Shown here in pieces: positions 18,163 through 26,669 of a stretch of DNA of 59,691 bases. The notes below the pieces were generated by a model. The model was given only the letters and a program-made list of their open reading frames with translations, was not told where the DNA came from and searched no databases. Source of the stretch: Bacteroidota bacterium. GTDB taxonomy: Bacteria > Bacteroidota > Bacteroidia > Flavobacteriales > Flavobacteriaceae. Position 1 is the stretch's first letter. Every line of letters starts with the position of its first letter. Where the stretch lies: positions 1 through 59,691 of the forward strand of contig CANHHG010000004.1 in the NCBI GenBank assembly GCA_947460615.1, read 5' to 3'. The position numbers and the translations under genes are program-made.

Positions 18163-18897
18163 GTGTTTTCACTATTTAAAGCTAAACCTAAACTTTCCGA
18201 TTTAATACCTGAAGGAGCTGTAGATATCCATTCTCATATTTTACCAGGTATTGATGATGGGGCATCAACTATTTCGCATACGACTAAATTATTAGAAGGT
18301 TTAAACAAAATAGGTTTTTCAAAGTGTATCGCTACACCGCACACGCTACCAGAAATTTGGGAAAATACTTCAAATGGAATTAAAGAAACTTTCCAAGCTA
18401 CCAAAGAACAATTACAAGAACCACATCAAACTATGCTTCAACATGCTGCCTCTGAATACATGATTAACGAGGCCTTTTTGGAGCGATTGCAAACAGAACC
18501 TTTATTGACCATTAAAGACAATATCGTTTTAATTGAGATGTCTTATATGAATCCGCCATTGGCATTAAAAGAAATTATTTTTGAAATACAACTTAAAGGT
18601 TATCAACCTTTATTAGCGCATCCGGAGCGGTATTTATTTTATCATCAAAACACGAAAATGTATCAAACATTGAAGGAACTTGACGTGAAATTTCAATTGA
18701 ACTTATTATCAAGTGTGGGTTACTATGGTTCTTCCGTAGCCACTGCTGCTGACTTTTTATTAAAAGAAAATTATATTGATTTTGTGGGAACCGATGTGCA
18801 TCATATGAAACATATTGGAGCCTTTGAGAATAAATTAATCATAAAGTCAGAAGTAGCACTTCGATCAGCGATTGAAAGGAACTCCTATTTTAAATAA
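18163..18897 (+). CDS. PHP-type protein-tyrosine phosphatase (CpsB/YwqE-like)
   Basis: Probable metal-dependent phosphatase that removes phosphate from the Tyr-rich tail of the Wzc-like kinase. The 244-aa PHP-fold protein shows metal-ligand motifs VDIHSHILPGIDDGA near the N terminus, LAHPERY in the middle and VGTDVHH near the C terminus. The start is GTG (MFSLFKAKP). It is convergent with the wzc-type gene, 50 bases stop to stop, and they share a terminator; kinase and phosphatase are thus neighbours but on separate transcripts. Role is inferred from family and context. Confidence 0.88.
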   Translation: MFSLFKAKPKLSDLIPEGAVDIHSHILPGIDDGASTISHTTKLLEGLNKIGFSKCIATPHTLPEIWENTSNGIKETFQATKEQLQEPHQTMLQHAASEYMINEAFLERLQTEPLLTIKDNIVLIEMSYMNPPLALKEIIFEIQLKGYQPLLAHPERYLFYHQNTKMYQTLKELDVKFQLNLLSSVGYYGSSVATAADFLLKENYIDFVGTDVHHMKHIGAFENKLIIKSEVALRSAIERNSYFK

Positions 18898-18930
18898 AAA
18901 AGGATAGAACAATGTTCTATCCTTTTTTAT
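18896..18930. terminator. bidirectional terminator at the end of the polysaccharide locus
   Basis: The palindrome AGGATAGAAC-AAT-GTTCTATCCT, flanked by A6 and T6, lies between the stops of the phosphatase gene (plus) and the kinase gene (minus). It can terminate both and marks the end of the long minus-strand polysaccharide transcription unit. Confidence 0.85.
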
Positions 18931-18947
18931 TTAAAATAACTAATTCA

Positions 18948-21362
18948 TTATTTTCTTTTGAACCAGTTGAAGATACTATTTTTCTTAGATGCACTAACAT
19001 CACTATCTTCACCATAGCCATACCCATAACCGTAATTATAACCGTAACTATAGCCATAACTGTATTTATAGCCATAACCGTATCCATACCCTTTTTCTCC
19101 TCCTACATTATTAATCACATAAGCCATATTTACCAATTTTCCTTGGTCTTTCAGACCTTTTGAATAAGTAAGCAATTTTTTATCCGTATGATCCGCTCGG
19201 GTAACATAAACAGTGATGTCAGCCAATTGTGATATTAGCAAAGTGTCAGTTACCAAAATGGTTGGTGCAGTATCGACTACAATATAATCGTATTGTTTTT
19301 TTAAGATTTTTAATAATTCTTCGAATCTTCCGTTAGATAATAATTCTGCAGGATTAGGAGGTACAGAACCAGCAAAAATGATATTTAAAAAATCATTGTC
19401 AAATACCTTTTCATTAATTAAGTTTTTCCAGTCGGTAGTAGAATCATACAAATAATTGGACAAACCTAGACGGTTTTTGTTTAAATTAAGGTATTTGTGT
19501 AACTGAGGATTTCTTAAATCGGCACCTACTAATAGCACCTTTTTTTCCAACGAGGCTAAAGTAAGCGCTAAATTTAAAGACACAAATGTTTTTCCCTCTC
19601 CCTTAATAGAAGAACTAGTATAAATTACAGGACATTCCCCCTCTTTCATTAAGGTAATTAGATAATTGATATTGGTTCGTAAAATTCTAAATGCCTCTGC
19701 CAACACCGATCTATCATTCTTATCGATAATCCTGTGCTCTTCCTCAATGTAAGGAATTTCAGCGACTACGGGAATTGTTGGTGACAAGCGCTCAAAATCT
19801 AATTTGCTATGAATTTTAGTATCCAATAAAAAGATAACATATACAATTCCAAAAGGAATTAATATCCCGATTAATAATGCCGCAAAATAAATTATACTTC
19901 TTTTAGGGGCAATAGGAATGTAATTGGTCATGGCATAGTCAACTACTTTTATTGAAGGAGTTGTAATTGCTTTTGAAACAGAAGCCTCTTCTCTTTTTTG
20001 TAATAAAAACAAATAAAGAGACTCTTTGATTGTTTGTTGGCGTTCAATTGATCTTAATATTTTTTCTTTAGCCGGTATGCTACTAAAGGTACTTGAATTT
20101 TCTTGTTTTAATGAATTTACATTTTTTATAGAAATGGTCAATTGCTTTTGAAGTACTTTAATTGAATATAAAATATTCTGTTTCAATTCTACAATTTTAT
20201 CCGAAAACTCTACTACCATTGGATTTTTAACTCCAGCACTCACTAATAATTTACTGCGATCCAAAACCACTTTATTATAATCGGAAATTAGCGAATTGAT
20301 ATTCTCATTTTCAATACCAATATTAGAAGGCAATAATTCGTAAGGACCGTCTTTTTTGAGGGAGTCCTCTAATAATTTCGCCAAGGCTATTTGTGTTTCC
20401 AAAGCATAATAATCGCCTTCGGTAATTGATTTTTTTGTAACGGTAACTTTCGCATCCTCTTGTAAATAACTTAAGCTATTTTCAGTTTTGAAAGTTTTTT
20501 TCTGATTCTCAATAGAATCCAATTCCCCACTTAAATTTACAAAACGTTCATTTACAAAATCAATGGTCCTTTGAGAAACTAACTGCCTATCTGCAACTCC
20601 ATCTTCATTAAATTTGTCAATAATATCATTAATAATAGCCTCCGACTTGTCTTTATTTTCACCGGTTAAAACTAAAGACAATACTTCACTTTGTTTTGCC
20701 GTGCTGGCTAATTGTAAACTGTTCGACAAGCTCTCTACTACAATCGAAAGGGGCTTACGAATTACCTTATAATGTTCATTCGCTAATTTTGAAATGACTC
20801 CTTTTTTTTCAATAACCAAAAGAAACTCTTTCCCTTTAATTTTATTTTTTTGGCCATATTGAAAAAGTGTGCCTGATTTACTATTTTCTGAAATTAATCG
20901 ATAACCTTTAGGCTCTAATTCAATTTCGAATTCAATTTTTAAAGTATTGATACTGTCCTTATTGTCCAACCAGACTACTTTGAAAGGTCTGTCTTTCCAT
21001 AACTCTGAGGTTTTAATGTTACCTACCGTATAGTAAGAGGTTTCCAAATTTAAGTTCTTAGCTACTAATTCTAATAAACGGTATGACTTTAAAACTTCCA
21101 TTTCATTGTCTAAATTGACTTTCGAATTGGAAAAAAGTGCGGCCACGTCACTAGGAAGTTTAATGCCTCCCTTAGAATTGTCTAATATTTTAATTTTTGC
21201 GGTAGTTTGATAAATGTCACTTGCATAACGAAGGTAAGTATAGGCGACAAATAAAGAAAGAATAGCCCCCACAACAAACCATCTCCAAAAGCCCAAATAC
21301 TTAAGTAGCGTCTCTTTGATGTTAATTTCCTCTATTTCTGAATTGTTATTATTATTTTCCAT
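18948..21362 (-). CDS. Wzc-like polysaccharide co-polymerase and tyrosine autokinase
   Basis: Inner-membrane co-polymerase controlling chain length and export with Wza. The 804-aa protein has an N-terminal membrane segment (about 28-48), a Wzz/GNVR-type periplasmic domain with coiled coil, a second membrane segment (about 495-515) and a cytoplasmic BY-kinase domain: Walker A SIKGEGKTFVSLNLA, Walker A' VLLVGADLRNP, Walker B YDYIVVDTAP. The tail is striking: residues about 758-784 alternate Gly/Ser/Lys/Asn with Tyr, 13 Tyr in 27 residues, encoded by imperfect six-base repeats at 19008-19091. This is the autophosphorylation cluster. A polybasic end (FNWFKRK) follows. It is the last gene of the locus, 6 bases after the Wza-like gene. 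Confidence 0.92.
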   Translation of the reverse strand: MENNNNNSEIEEINIKETLLKYLGFWRWFVVGAILSLFVAYTYLRYASDIYQTTAKIKILDNSKGGIKLPSDVAALFSNSKVNLDNEMEVLKSYRLLELVAKNLNLETSYYTVGNIKTSELWKDRPFKVVWLDNKDSINTLKIEFEIELEPKGYRLISENSKSGTLFQYGQKNKIKGKEFLLVIEKKGVISKLANEHYKVIRKPLSIVVESLSNSLQLASTAKQSEVLSLVLTGENKDKSEAIINDIIDKFNEDGVADRQLVSQRTIDFVNERFVNLSGELDSIENQKKTFKTENSLSYLQEDAKVTVTKKSITEGDYYALETQIALAKLLEDSLKKDGPYELLPSNIGIENENINSLISDYNKVVLDRSKLLVSAGVKNPMVVEFSDKIVELKQNILYSIKVLQKQLTISIKNVNSLKQENSSTFSSIPAKEKILRSIERQQTIKESLYLFLLQKREEASVSKAITTPSIKVVDYAMTNYIPIAPKRSIIYFAALLIGILIPFGIVYVIFLLDTKIHSKLDFERLSPTIPVVAEIPYIEEEHRIIDKNDRSVLAEAFRILRTNINYLITLMKEGECPVIYTSSSIKGEGKTFVSLNLALTLASLEKKVLLVGADLRNPQLHKYLNLNKNRLGLSNYLYDSTTDWKNLINEKVFDNDFLNIIFAGSVPPNPAELLSNGRFEELLKILKKQYDYIVVDTAPTILVTDTLLISQLADITVYVTRADHTDKKLLTYSKGLKDQGKLVNMAYVINNVGGEKGYGYGYGYKYSYGYSYGYNYGYGYGYGEDSDVSASKKNSIFNWFKRK
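19008..19091 (-). repeat. imperfect hexanucleotide repeats encoding the Tyr-rich tail
   Basis: Within the wzc-type gene, a run of degenerate six-base units (on plus CCATAG, CCGTAA, CCATAC and similar) encodes alternating Tyr and small residues. Such tracts can gain or lose units by slippage, which would change the number of phosphorylatable tyrosines without breaking the frame. Confidence 0.75.
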
Positions 21363-21368
21363 GGCTAA

Positions 21369-22145
21369 TTATCGGGTTAACAAAACAAATGTGGTTAATA
21401 ATATCGAGAAAACAGAAAGCACAGTATTGGTATTGCCAATAAATCCAGCACTTTTAACTTTCACATTGTTAGGATATACATACACTATATCATTTTGTTT
21501 GATATTGTAATACGGGGAATTGAACCAATCGGATTTGGTTAAATCTATTTTATGGTATTTTCTTATTCCTTCTTCTTCTCTAATTAACATTACTTCTTTT
21601 CTGTTGGCTTCAATGGTAATATCACCTGCATAACCTATAGCCTGTGGCAAAGTTATGGTTTGTTCACTGTAGGTATAAGTTCCAGGAAGTTTTACTTCTC
21701 CTAAAACGGTAACCTTCGCATTCAATATCCTCACACTCACGGAAGGGTTTTTTAAATGGCCGTTATTCTCTAAAATTTCCTTAATATGCTTTTCTAATTC
21801 TGAAGTCGTTTTTCCACTAGCTACAATTTCACCTAAAATAGGCATACTTATTTTTCCCTCAGCAGACACTAAATGACCTTGCAATTTTAATAACTCTATA
21901 GTAGGTACTGCCGAAGCTGCTGTAGACACTCTGTTATAAGGAATTGCAGTTTCTGGATTAAGTGTAGTGATTTTTACATCTAAAATATCATTTACTTGAA
22001 TTTTAGGAAGCGAATAGATTACATTCGTTTCTTCGCCTTCTTTAATATCGCTAAATAGAATAATCTCTTTTTTAGAAGCACAGGAACTTAATAAAGCTAC
22101 GAATGCGATTGAAAATAACAACAGTTTACTTAAATTGTATTTCAT
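21369..22145 (-). CDS. Wza-like polysaccharide export lipoprotein
   Basis: Outer-membrane polysaccharide exporter of the Poly_export/SLBB family. The 258-aa protein has a lipoprotein signal peptide (LLLFSIAFVALLSSCASKK, lipobox Cys about 22), then a polysaccharide export domain (INDVLDVKITTLNPET-like segment) and an SLBB domain (VTVLGEVKLPGTYTYSE). A C-terminal hydrophobic segment (TNTVLSVFSILLTTFVLLTR) could be a membrane helix. It is shorter than E. coli Wza, as usual in Bacteroidota. It lies between the CapD-like gene (14 bases) and the kinase gene (6 bases), giving the export end of the operon. Confidence 0.9.
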   Translation of the reverse strand: MKYNLSKLLLFSIAFVALLSSCASKKEIILFSDIKEGEETNVIYSLPKIQVNDILDVKITTLNPETAIPYNRVSTAASAVPTIELLKLQGHLVSAEGKISMPILGEIVASGKTTSELEKHIKEILENNGHLKNPSVSVRILNAKVTVLGEVKLPGTYTYSEQTITLPQAIGYAGDITIEANRKEVMLIREEEGIRKYHKIDLTKSDWFNSPYYNIKQNDIVYVYPNNVKVKSAGFIGNTNTVLSVFSILLTTFVLLTR

Positions 22146-22159
22146 TTTTATGGTATTTT

Positions 22160-24091
22160 TTATTTGTCCAATTGATCGAAGTCGGAATTCATACTCACAA
22201 ATTCAGGAACTAAGTCTTTCATTTTTGCAACCAATTCAATTTTATTATTATGATTGGCGATGGCTATTAATTCCTCTATTTGAGTAAATAATTCATCATG
22301 ATTCAGGCAGCTGTCTTTTGCAATCATAATTTTACTATTGTGCGTAGGAACCGTGGTAGAATTATCATTTAAAAGTTCTTCATATAATTTTTCTCCAGGA
22401 CGCAATCCTATGGTTTCAATTTTAATGTCTCTTTCAGGAACCAATCCTGCTAAACGAATCATTTTTCTAGCCAGGTCAATAATTTTAACCGGAGCTCCCA
22501 TATCAAATATAAATATTTCACCTCCTTTACCCATGGCTCCAGCCTCAAGAACTAATTGACATGCCTCAGGAATGGTCATAAAATAACGAATTACTTCAGG
22601 ATGGGTAATGGTTACAGGACCTCCATTTTGAATTTGTTCAGTAAATAAAGGAACTACTGAACCACTTGATCCCAATACATTACCAAAACGAGTAGTAATA
22701 AATTTAATATCGCAATGGTCATTTTTCGCATTTATACTCAACCCTTGAATGTATTTTTCGGCAATTCGTTTACTAGCACCCATTACATTACTAGGATTTA
22801 CCGCCTTATCTGTGGAGATAAAAACAAAATTACTCACCCCGTATTCCACAGACAAATCTGCTACATTTATGGTACCGAGCACATTAGCAAAAATAGCTTG
22901 AGCCGGATTTTCTTCCATCATAGGAACATGCTTGTACGCTGCGGCATGGTAAACCACATTGGGTTTAAAATTGGCGAACACTTCTTTTAAAGTCGTTTTA
23001 TTCCGAATGTCTCCTATTTGAGTAATAATAGTAGTCTCTGAATTTAATTTTTCTAATTCAGTACTTAGATAATGAAGCGGTGTTTCTGCTTGATCAAGAA
23101 TTATTATTTTATTAGGTTTGAAACCCATAATTTGTCTTGACAATTCACTCCCTATAGATCCAGCAGCTCCTGTGATTAAAACGGTATTGTCTTTTAATTT
23201 TTTTGAAATTGGTTCTTGATCTAATGAAATGGTAGTTCTATTCAGTAAATCTTCAATTTTAAACTCGATTACCTTTTTAGAAATGGCCTCTGGGTTTTCC
23301 CAATCGGTAATAGAACCTGAATTGTAAACTTTAATATTGAAATCCAAACAATCTTCTACAATATTAATTTTTTCAATATTGGAAAGGCTATTGTCAGACA
23401 TAATTAAAACCTGAGCATTTATTGATCTTAATACCACTGAAACTTTCTTTTTAGAATTAAGAATAGGGATATTTAAAATTCGCTTGGAAGCATCTATGTT
23501 TTTTTTATCAATAAATCCAACTATCTGAAACCTTTTTATTTTTTCAGATTGTAGTGCCGTAACTACTGATATGGCATTGGCATCTGCCCCAAATACTACC
23601 GCATTTAGTAATTCGCCCTTCTTTTCTATTGTACTAATATTTTCAAAAATAATTTTTATAAAAACTCTAAATAAAAATAAGGCCGTAAACGTAATAACGA
23701 AGTTTATAAATAAAGAAGGTAATAAGTATATTTTTTTTCCAGTAATAAAAAAGCAGCTATAGTTAATTACTATTAAAGTAATTAAAGTACACAGAGTTGC
23801 ATAAAGCAATTTTACCCCATCAATAAAAGTGGAATGTCTTATAATTCCGGAATAGGTTTTAAAAATTATGAAGAAAAATATATTAACCAATAAAATAATC
23901 CCATATCTTGTTGGAACATCCAGGGTATCATAAAACTTAACTCTTAAACTTCGAACAATTAAATAAGAAATTTGACTTGTAATAATCGTTAAAATAACAT
24001 CTAAAATAAACACCATCCATCTAGGCAAATAATCCATAGACAATAGTGAATCTTTAATTTTGCTTTTTATATAAAATAAACTTTTATTCAT
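22160..24091 (-). CDS. membrane nucleoside-diphosphate-sugar 4,6-dehydratase (CapD/PglF/WbpM-like)
   Basis: Probably converts UDP-GlcNAc to UDP-2-acetamido-2,6-dideoxy-4-ketohexose, feeding the DegT aminotransferase at 24945. With the ATG at 24091 the product has 643 aa: four hydrophobic segments (about 20-135), a CoA-binding-like Rossmann region (about 165-260), then the SDR domain with LITGAAGSIGSELSRQ and STDKAVNPSNVMGASKR, where the SDR Tyr is replaced by Met as in the PglF/WbpM group. The longer frame to 24145 adds a segment not typical of the family. A 209-base gap upstream contains a promoter-like sequence, so capD-wza-wzc may be expressed separately. Confidence 0.9.
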   Translation of the reverse strand: MNKSLFYIKSKIKDSLLSMDYLPRWMVFILDVILTIITSQISYLIVRSLRVKFYDTLDVPTRYGIILLVNIFFFIIFKTYSGIIRHSTFIDGVKLLYATLCTLITLIVINYSCFFITGKKIYLLPSLFINFVITFTALFLFRVFIKIIFENISTIEKKGELLNAVVFGADANAISVVTALQSEKIKRFQIVGFIDKKNIDASKRILNIPILNSKKKVSVVLRSINAQVLIMSDNSLSNIEKINIVEDCLDFNIKVYNSGSITDWENPEAISKKVIEFKIEDLLNRTTISLDQEPISKKLKDNTVLITGAAGSIGSELSRQIMGFKPNKIIILDQAETPLHYLSTELEKLNSETTIITQIGDIRNKTTLKEVFANFKPNVVYHAAAYKHVPMMEENPAQAIFANVLGTINVADLSVEYGVSNFVFISTDKAVNPSNVMGASKRIAEKYIQGLSINAKNDHCDIKFITTRFGNVLGSSGSVVPLFTEQIQNGGPVTITHPEVIRYFMTIPEACQLVLEAGAMGKGGEIFIFDMGAPVKIIDLARKMIRLAGLVPERDIKIETIGLRPGEKLYEELLNDNSTTVPTHNSKIMIAKDSCLNHDELFTQIEELIAIANHNNKIELVAKMKDLVPEFVSMNSDFDQLDK

Positions 24092-24131
24092 TATTTTGAA
24101 AACAGTTGCAATTATTTTGTTTATCGGAGGA

Positions 24132-24164
24132 CAAAAATATAACAAAATACTGAATTTACATCAA
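24132..24164 (-). promoter_or_regulatory. possible internal promoter before the CapD-like gene
   Basis: On minus, a TTG (24162-24164) is followed after 22 bases by TATTTTTG (24132-24139), fitting the Bacteroidota consensus. The ATG at 24091 lies 40 bases further on. It lies in the 209-base gap 24092-24300, the longest in the polysaccharide locus; I see no gene in that gap. Confidence 0.5.
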
Positions 24165-24300
24165 TTTATTTAACAATTAAAATCAAATGAGTTAACGTTT
24201 GATTATATAAAATTTAAGCCTGAATAGTTGATTTAGCGTTAATTTAATTAGTCTACTTTTATTTATGGTAGTTAATAATAGGCTCCACTATTTACAAAAA

Positions 24301-24846
24301 TCAAAAAAAGGTCTTGTAAATTATTACCAGGTCACTATAAATTGAATTGTTGTAATAATACTGCAAATTCATTTTCACTTTATCGGGAAAAATTACCCTG
24401 TCATTGTAGGCTAAGGGATTTTCTTGCTTTATTAATAACTGTTCTTCGTTAGCGTATTTAATACTTGCTAGACTGGTTAATCCAGGTTTTAATTCTAATA
24501 TTTTTCTATTTTCCCCGTCCAATAAATCATAATAACCGGCTATATCAGGCCGAGGCCCTACTATACTCATGTTTCCAATAATGATATTCCACAACTGTGG
24601 TAGCTCGTCCAATTTAGAGTTTCTAAATAAAGCTCCGATTTTAGAAATTGGTTTTTCAGACGAACGTCCAAAGGTTCTGATTTTATAAATGGTAAATGGG
24701 ATTCCGTATTGACCAATTCTTTTTTGAAAAAAAATACCCGTTTGTTGGGTGTCAATGGCTGCGATAGCAAAGAGTACTATCAATAGTGGAAAAAAAAGGA
24801 GTAGTCCAAGGGTTGCAAAAAAAAGATCAAAAAGACGTTTTGACAT
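24301..24846 (-). CDS. polyprenyl-phosphate sugar-1-phosphate transferase (PglC-like)
   Basis: Monotopic phosphoglycosyl transferase that loads the first sugar phosphate onto undecaprenyl phosphate. The 181-aa protein has an N-terminal reentrant hydrophobic segment (about 5-30) and the family motifs KIRTF, LDELPQLWN, SIVGPRPD and KPGLTSLA, with the catalytic Asp-Glu pair. It is slightly short but complete. Next to the CapD-like dehydratase and the DegT aminotransferase it resembles a Pgl-type module that makes and transfers a 4-amino or 4-acylamino 6-deoxy-HexNAc. A second transferase of the same superfamily lies at 26115, so the locus has two candidate initiating enzymes. Confidence 0.88.
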   Translation of the reverse strand: MSKRLFDLFFATLGLLLFFPLLIVLFAIAAIDTQQTGIFFQKRIGQYGIPFTIYKIRTFGRSSEKPISKIGALFRNSKLDELPQLWNIIIGNMSIVGPRPDIAGYYDLLDGENRKILELKPGLTSLASIKYANEEQLLIKQENPLAYNDRVIFPDKVKMNLQYYYNNSIYSDLVIIYKTFF

Positions 24847-24889
24847 TGGAAAAAATAATTTGAAAATTTAAAGATTAATTCCACTTCTG

Positions 24890-24921
24890 ATTCCCCTCTA
24901 AAAAGAGGGGTTAGGGGTGTG
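24890..24921. repeat. short GC-rich intergenic palindrome
   Basis: CCCCTCT-AAAA-AGAGGGG (24893-24910) followed by TTAGGGGTGTG, in the 98-base gap between the PglC-like and the DegT genes. It stands out from the AT-rich surroundings and looks like the dispersed short repeats of flavobacterial genomes. No T-run follows on minus, so a strong terminator is unlikely. No second copy is in the window. Confidence 0.55.
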
Positions 24922-24944
24922 TCTTCTTCGTTGTTTTCTTTCGT

Positions 24945-26090
24945 TTATAGATCAACGAACACACTCTTTATTACCATAGCAATTCTTTCGCGATCGGAAT
25001 CGGTGAGGTTCGAACCCGAAGGCAAACATAGACCATTCTCAAACAATTTTTCAGCTACTTTATTTCCATGATAAGGATGCATTTCAAAAACCGGTTGCAG
25101 GTGCATCGGTTTCCACAAAGGGCGAGATTCTATATTCATGGCTTCCAGAGCCAAACGTAGGGTTTCGCGGTTGATGCCATTGGTTTTTGAAGGGTCGATT
25201 AGTATCGTGGAGAGCCAATAATTGGAAAAATAATCGGTGTTGGGAGCAGAAAAAACGGTGACTCCGGGTACGTCTTTGAATAGGTCTACATAAAAATCAT
25301 GCATGGCTCTTCTCAAGGCAACGTGCTGGTCCAACACTTCCATTTGGCCTCGACCAATACCCGCACAAATGTTACTCATGCGGTAATTGTAACCAATTTC
25401 ACTGTGTTGATAATGGGGAGCTGCATCTCTAGCTTGGGTAGCGTAGAAAATGGCTTTTTCTTTTAGAGCTAAGGTTTTGGTAACTATGGCTCCACCACCA
25501 GAAGTGGTAATAATTTTATTTCCATTAAAGGATAAAACTCCAATATCACCAAAAGTACCACATTTTTGTCCTTTGTAACTACTGCCCAAGGCTTCGGCAC
25601 TGTCTTCTAAAATGGGAATTTGATATTTATCTGCGATGGCTCTAACCACCTCAATTTGATAGGGCATGCCATACAAATGAACGGCGATTATGACTTTGGG
25701 CTTTTTCCCTTTTTGGATACTCGCTTGAATGGCTTGCTCCAAAGCAATTGGGCATAGATTCCAAGTTTGCTCTTCGCTATCTACAAAAACTGGAGTGGCG
25801 CCTTGGTATAAAATTGGGTTAACTGAAGCGTTATGAGTGTGGGTTTGAACTAATACGACATCCTCCTTTGAAACTCCTAATAAAATTAAACCCAAATGTA
25901 TCGCTGCAGAACCTGAACTTAATGCACCTACAAAAATTGGTTCGTTGATATAATTGCCTAGATCTAACTCAAAACCATCCACATTGGGTCCTAAAGGCGC
26001 AACCCAATTAGAGTCAAAAGCGGCTTGAACATACTTTTGTTCAGAGCCACTGAGATGTGGAGAAGAAAGCCAAATTTTATCTATTTTCAA
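24945..26090 (-). CDS. DegT/DnrJ/EryC1/StrS aminotransferase (PglE-like)
   Basis: PLP-dependent sugar aminotransferase of 381 aa that would aminate the 4-keto sugar made by the CapD-like dehydratase. The PLP site is intact: ALSSGSAAIHLGL near residue 60, LEDSAEALGSSYKG with the conserved Asp, and the Schiff-base lysine in LSFNGNKIITTSGGG. Overall it resembles PglE-type UDP-4-amino sugar transaminases; the exact stereochemistry cannot be told. No PglD-like acetyltransferase is found beside it, which is unusual for a diNAc-bacillosamine module. Base composition is less AT-rich than the genes just upstream. Confidence 0.9.
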   Translation of the reverse strand: MKIDKIWLSSPHLSGSEQKYVQAAFDSNWVAPLGPNVDGFELDLGNYINEPIFVGALSSGSAAIHLGLILLGVSKEDVVLVQTHTHNASVNPILYQGATPVFVDSEEQTWNLCPIALEQAIQASIQKGKKPKVIIAVHLYGMPYQIEVVRAIADKYQIPILEDSAEALGSSYKGQKCGTFGDIGVLSFNGNKIITTSGGGAIVTKTLALKEKAIFYATQARDAAPHYQHSEIGYNYRMSNICAGIGRGQMEVLDQHVALRRAMHDFYVDLFKDVPGVTVFSAPNTDYFSNYWLSTILIDPSKTNGINRETLRLALEAMNIESRPLWKPMHLQPVFEMHPYHGNKVAEKLFENGLCLPSGSNLTDSDRERIAMVIKSVFVDL

Positions 26091-26114
26091 ATTATTAAAT
26101 TATTGAGATTGAAT

Positions 26115-26669
26115 TTAATGTTTTACACCATCACTTTTTAAAACACTTGTAAACGTAAATACTAAAATTTTAATATCAAAACTAAGTGATTTTCGCTCCA
26201 AATATTCTTTTTCAAATTTTACTTTTTCTTTTAATGAAATTTCATCTCTTCCGTTAATTTGAGCCCAACCTGTAATACCTGGTTTAAGTTTCTCTACACC
26301 GACTTTTACTCTAAGTTCCATCAAATCATCTTGGTTGAATAATGCGGGTCTTGGCCCTACAAAAACCATTTCCCCTTTAATAATATTGATTAGATTAGGT
26401 AATTCATCTAAACTAAGTTTACGCAATAACTTTCCAATTTTTAATACATATTGTCCAGGATCTTCTAACAAATGAGTAGCTACATTAGGTGTATTTTTTT
26501 TCATACTTCTAAATTTATAGATGTTGAAAAAAGTATAATGGACACCTACCCGCTTTTGCTTAAAAAATATTGGAAAGCCATCTTCAAATAGAATTAAAAA
26601 AGCTACCAAAATAAAAACTGGAGAAAGTAAAATTAATAGTACAATTGCAAAAAATTTATTGAACATCAT
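26115..26669 (-). CDS. polyprenyl-phosphate sugar transferase (second copy in locus)
   Basis: A 184-aa bacterial sugar transferase of the same superfamily as the PglC-like protein. It has an N-terminal hydrophobic segment (FFAIVLLILLSPVFILVAFL), KQKRVG, IYKFRSM, LSLDELPNL, VFVGPRPALF and KPGITGWAQINGRD. The frame is open to 26729, inside the upstream epimerase gene; I chose the paired ATGs at 26664-26669 (MMFNKFF), which gives the normal start and an overlap of about 14 bases. It lies directly after the epimerase-like gene, an arrangement similar to the WbpV-WbpL pair of Pseudomonas O-antigen loci. Probably an initiating transferase. Confidence 0.88.
   Translation of the reverse strand: MMFNKFFAIVLLILLSPVFILVAFLILFEDGFPIFFKQKRVGVHYTFFNIYKFRSMKKNTPNVATHLLEDPGQYVLKIGKLLRKLSLDELPNLINIIKGEMVFVGPRPALFNQDDLMELRVKVGVEKLKPGITGWAQINGRDEISLKEKVKFEKEYLERKSLSFDIKILVFTFTSVLKSDGVKH

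Noticed and set aside
19008..19091. Possible CRISPR or tandem repeat array
   Set aside because: Units are six bases, degenerate, without spacers, and in frame with the kinase gene.
18912..19163. Open frame on plus with Thr/Ile/Val repeats (83 codons)
   Set aside because: It is the antisense shadow of the Tyr-rich tail of the kinase gene; repetitive composition explains the absence of stops.
24890..24921. Palindrome as an intrinsic terminator within the operon
   Set aside because: No T-run on the transcribed strand follows the stem; better viewed as a dispersed repeat.
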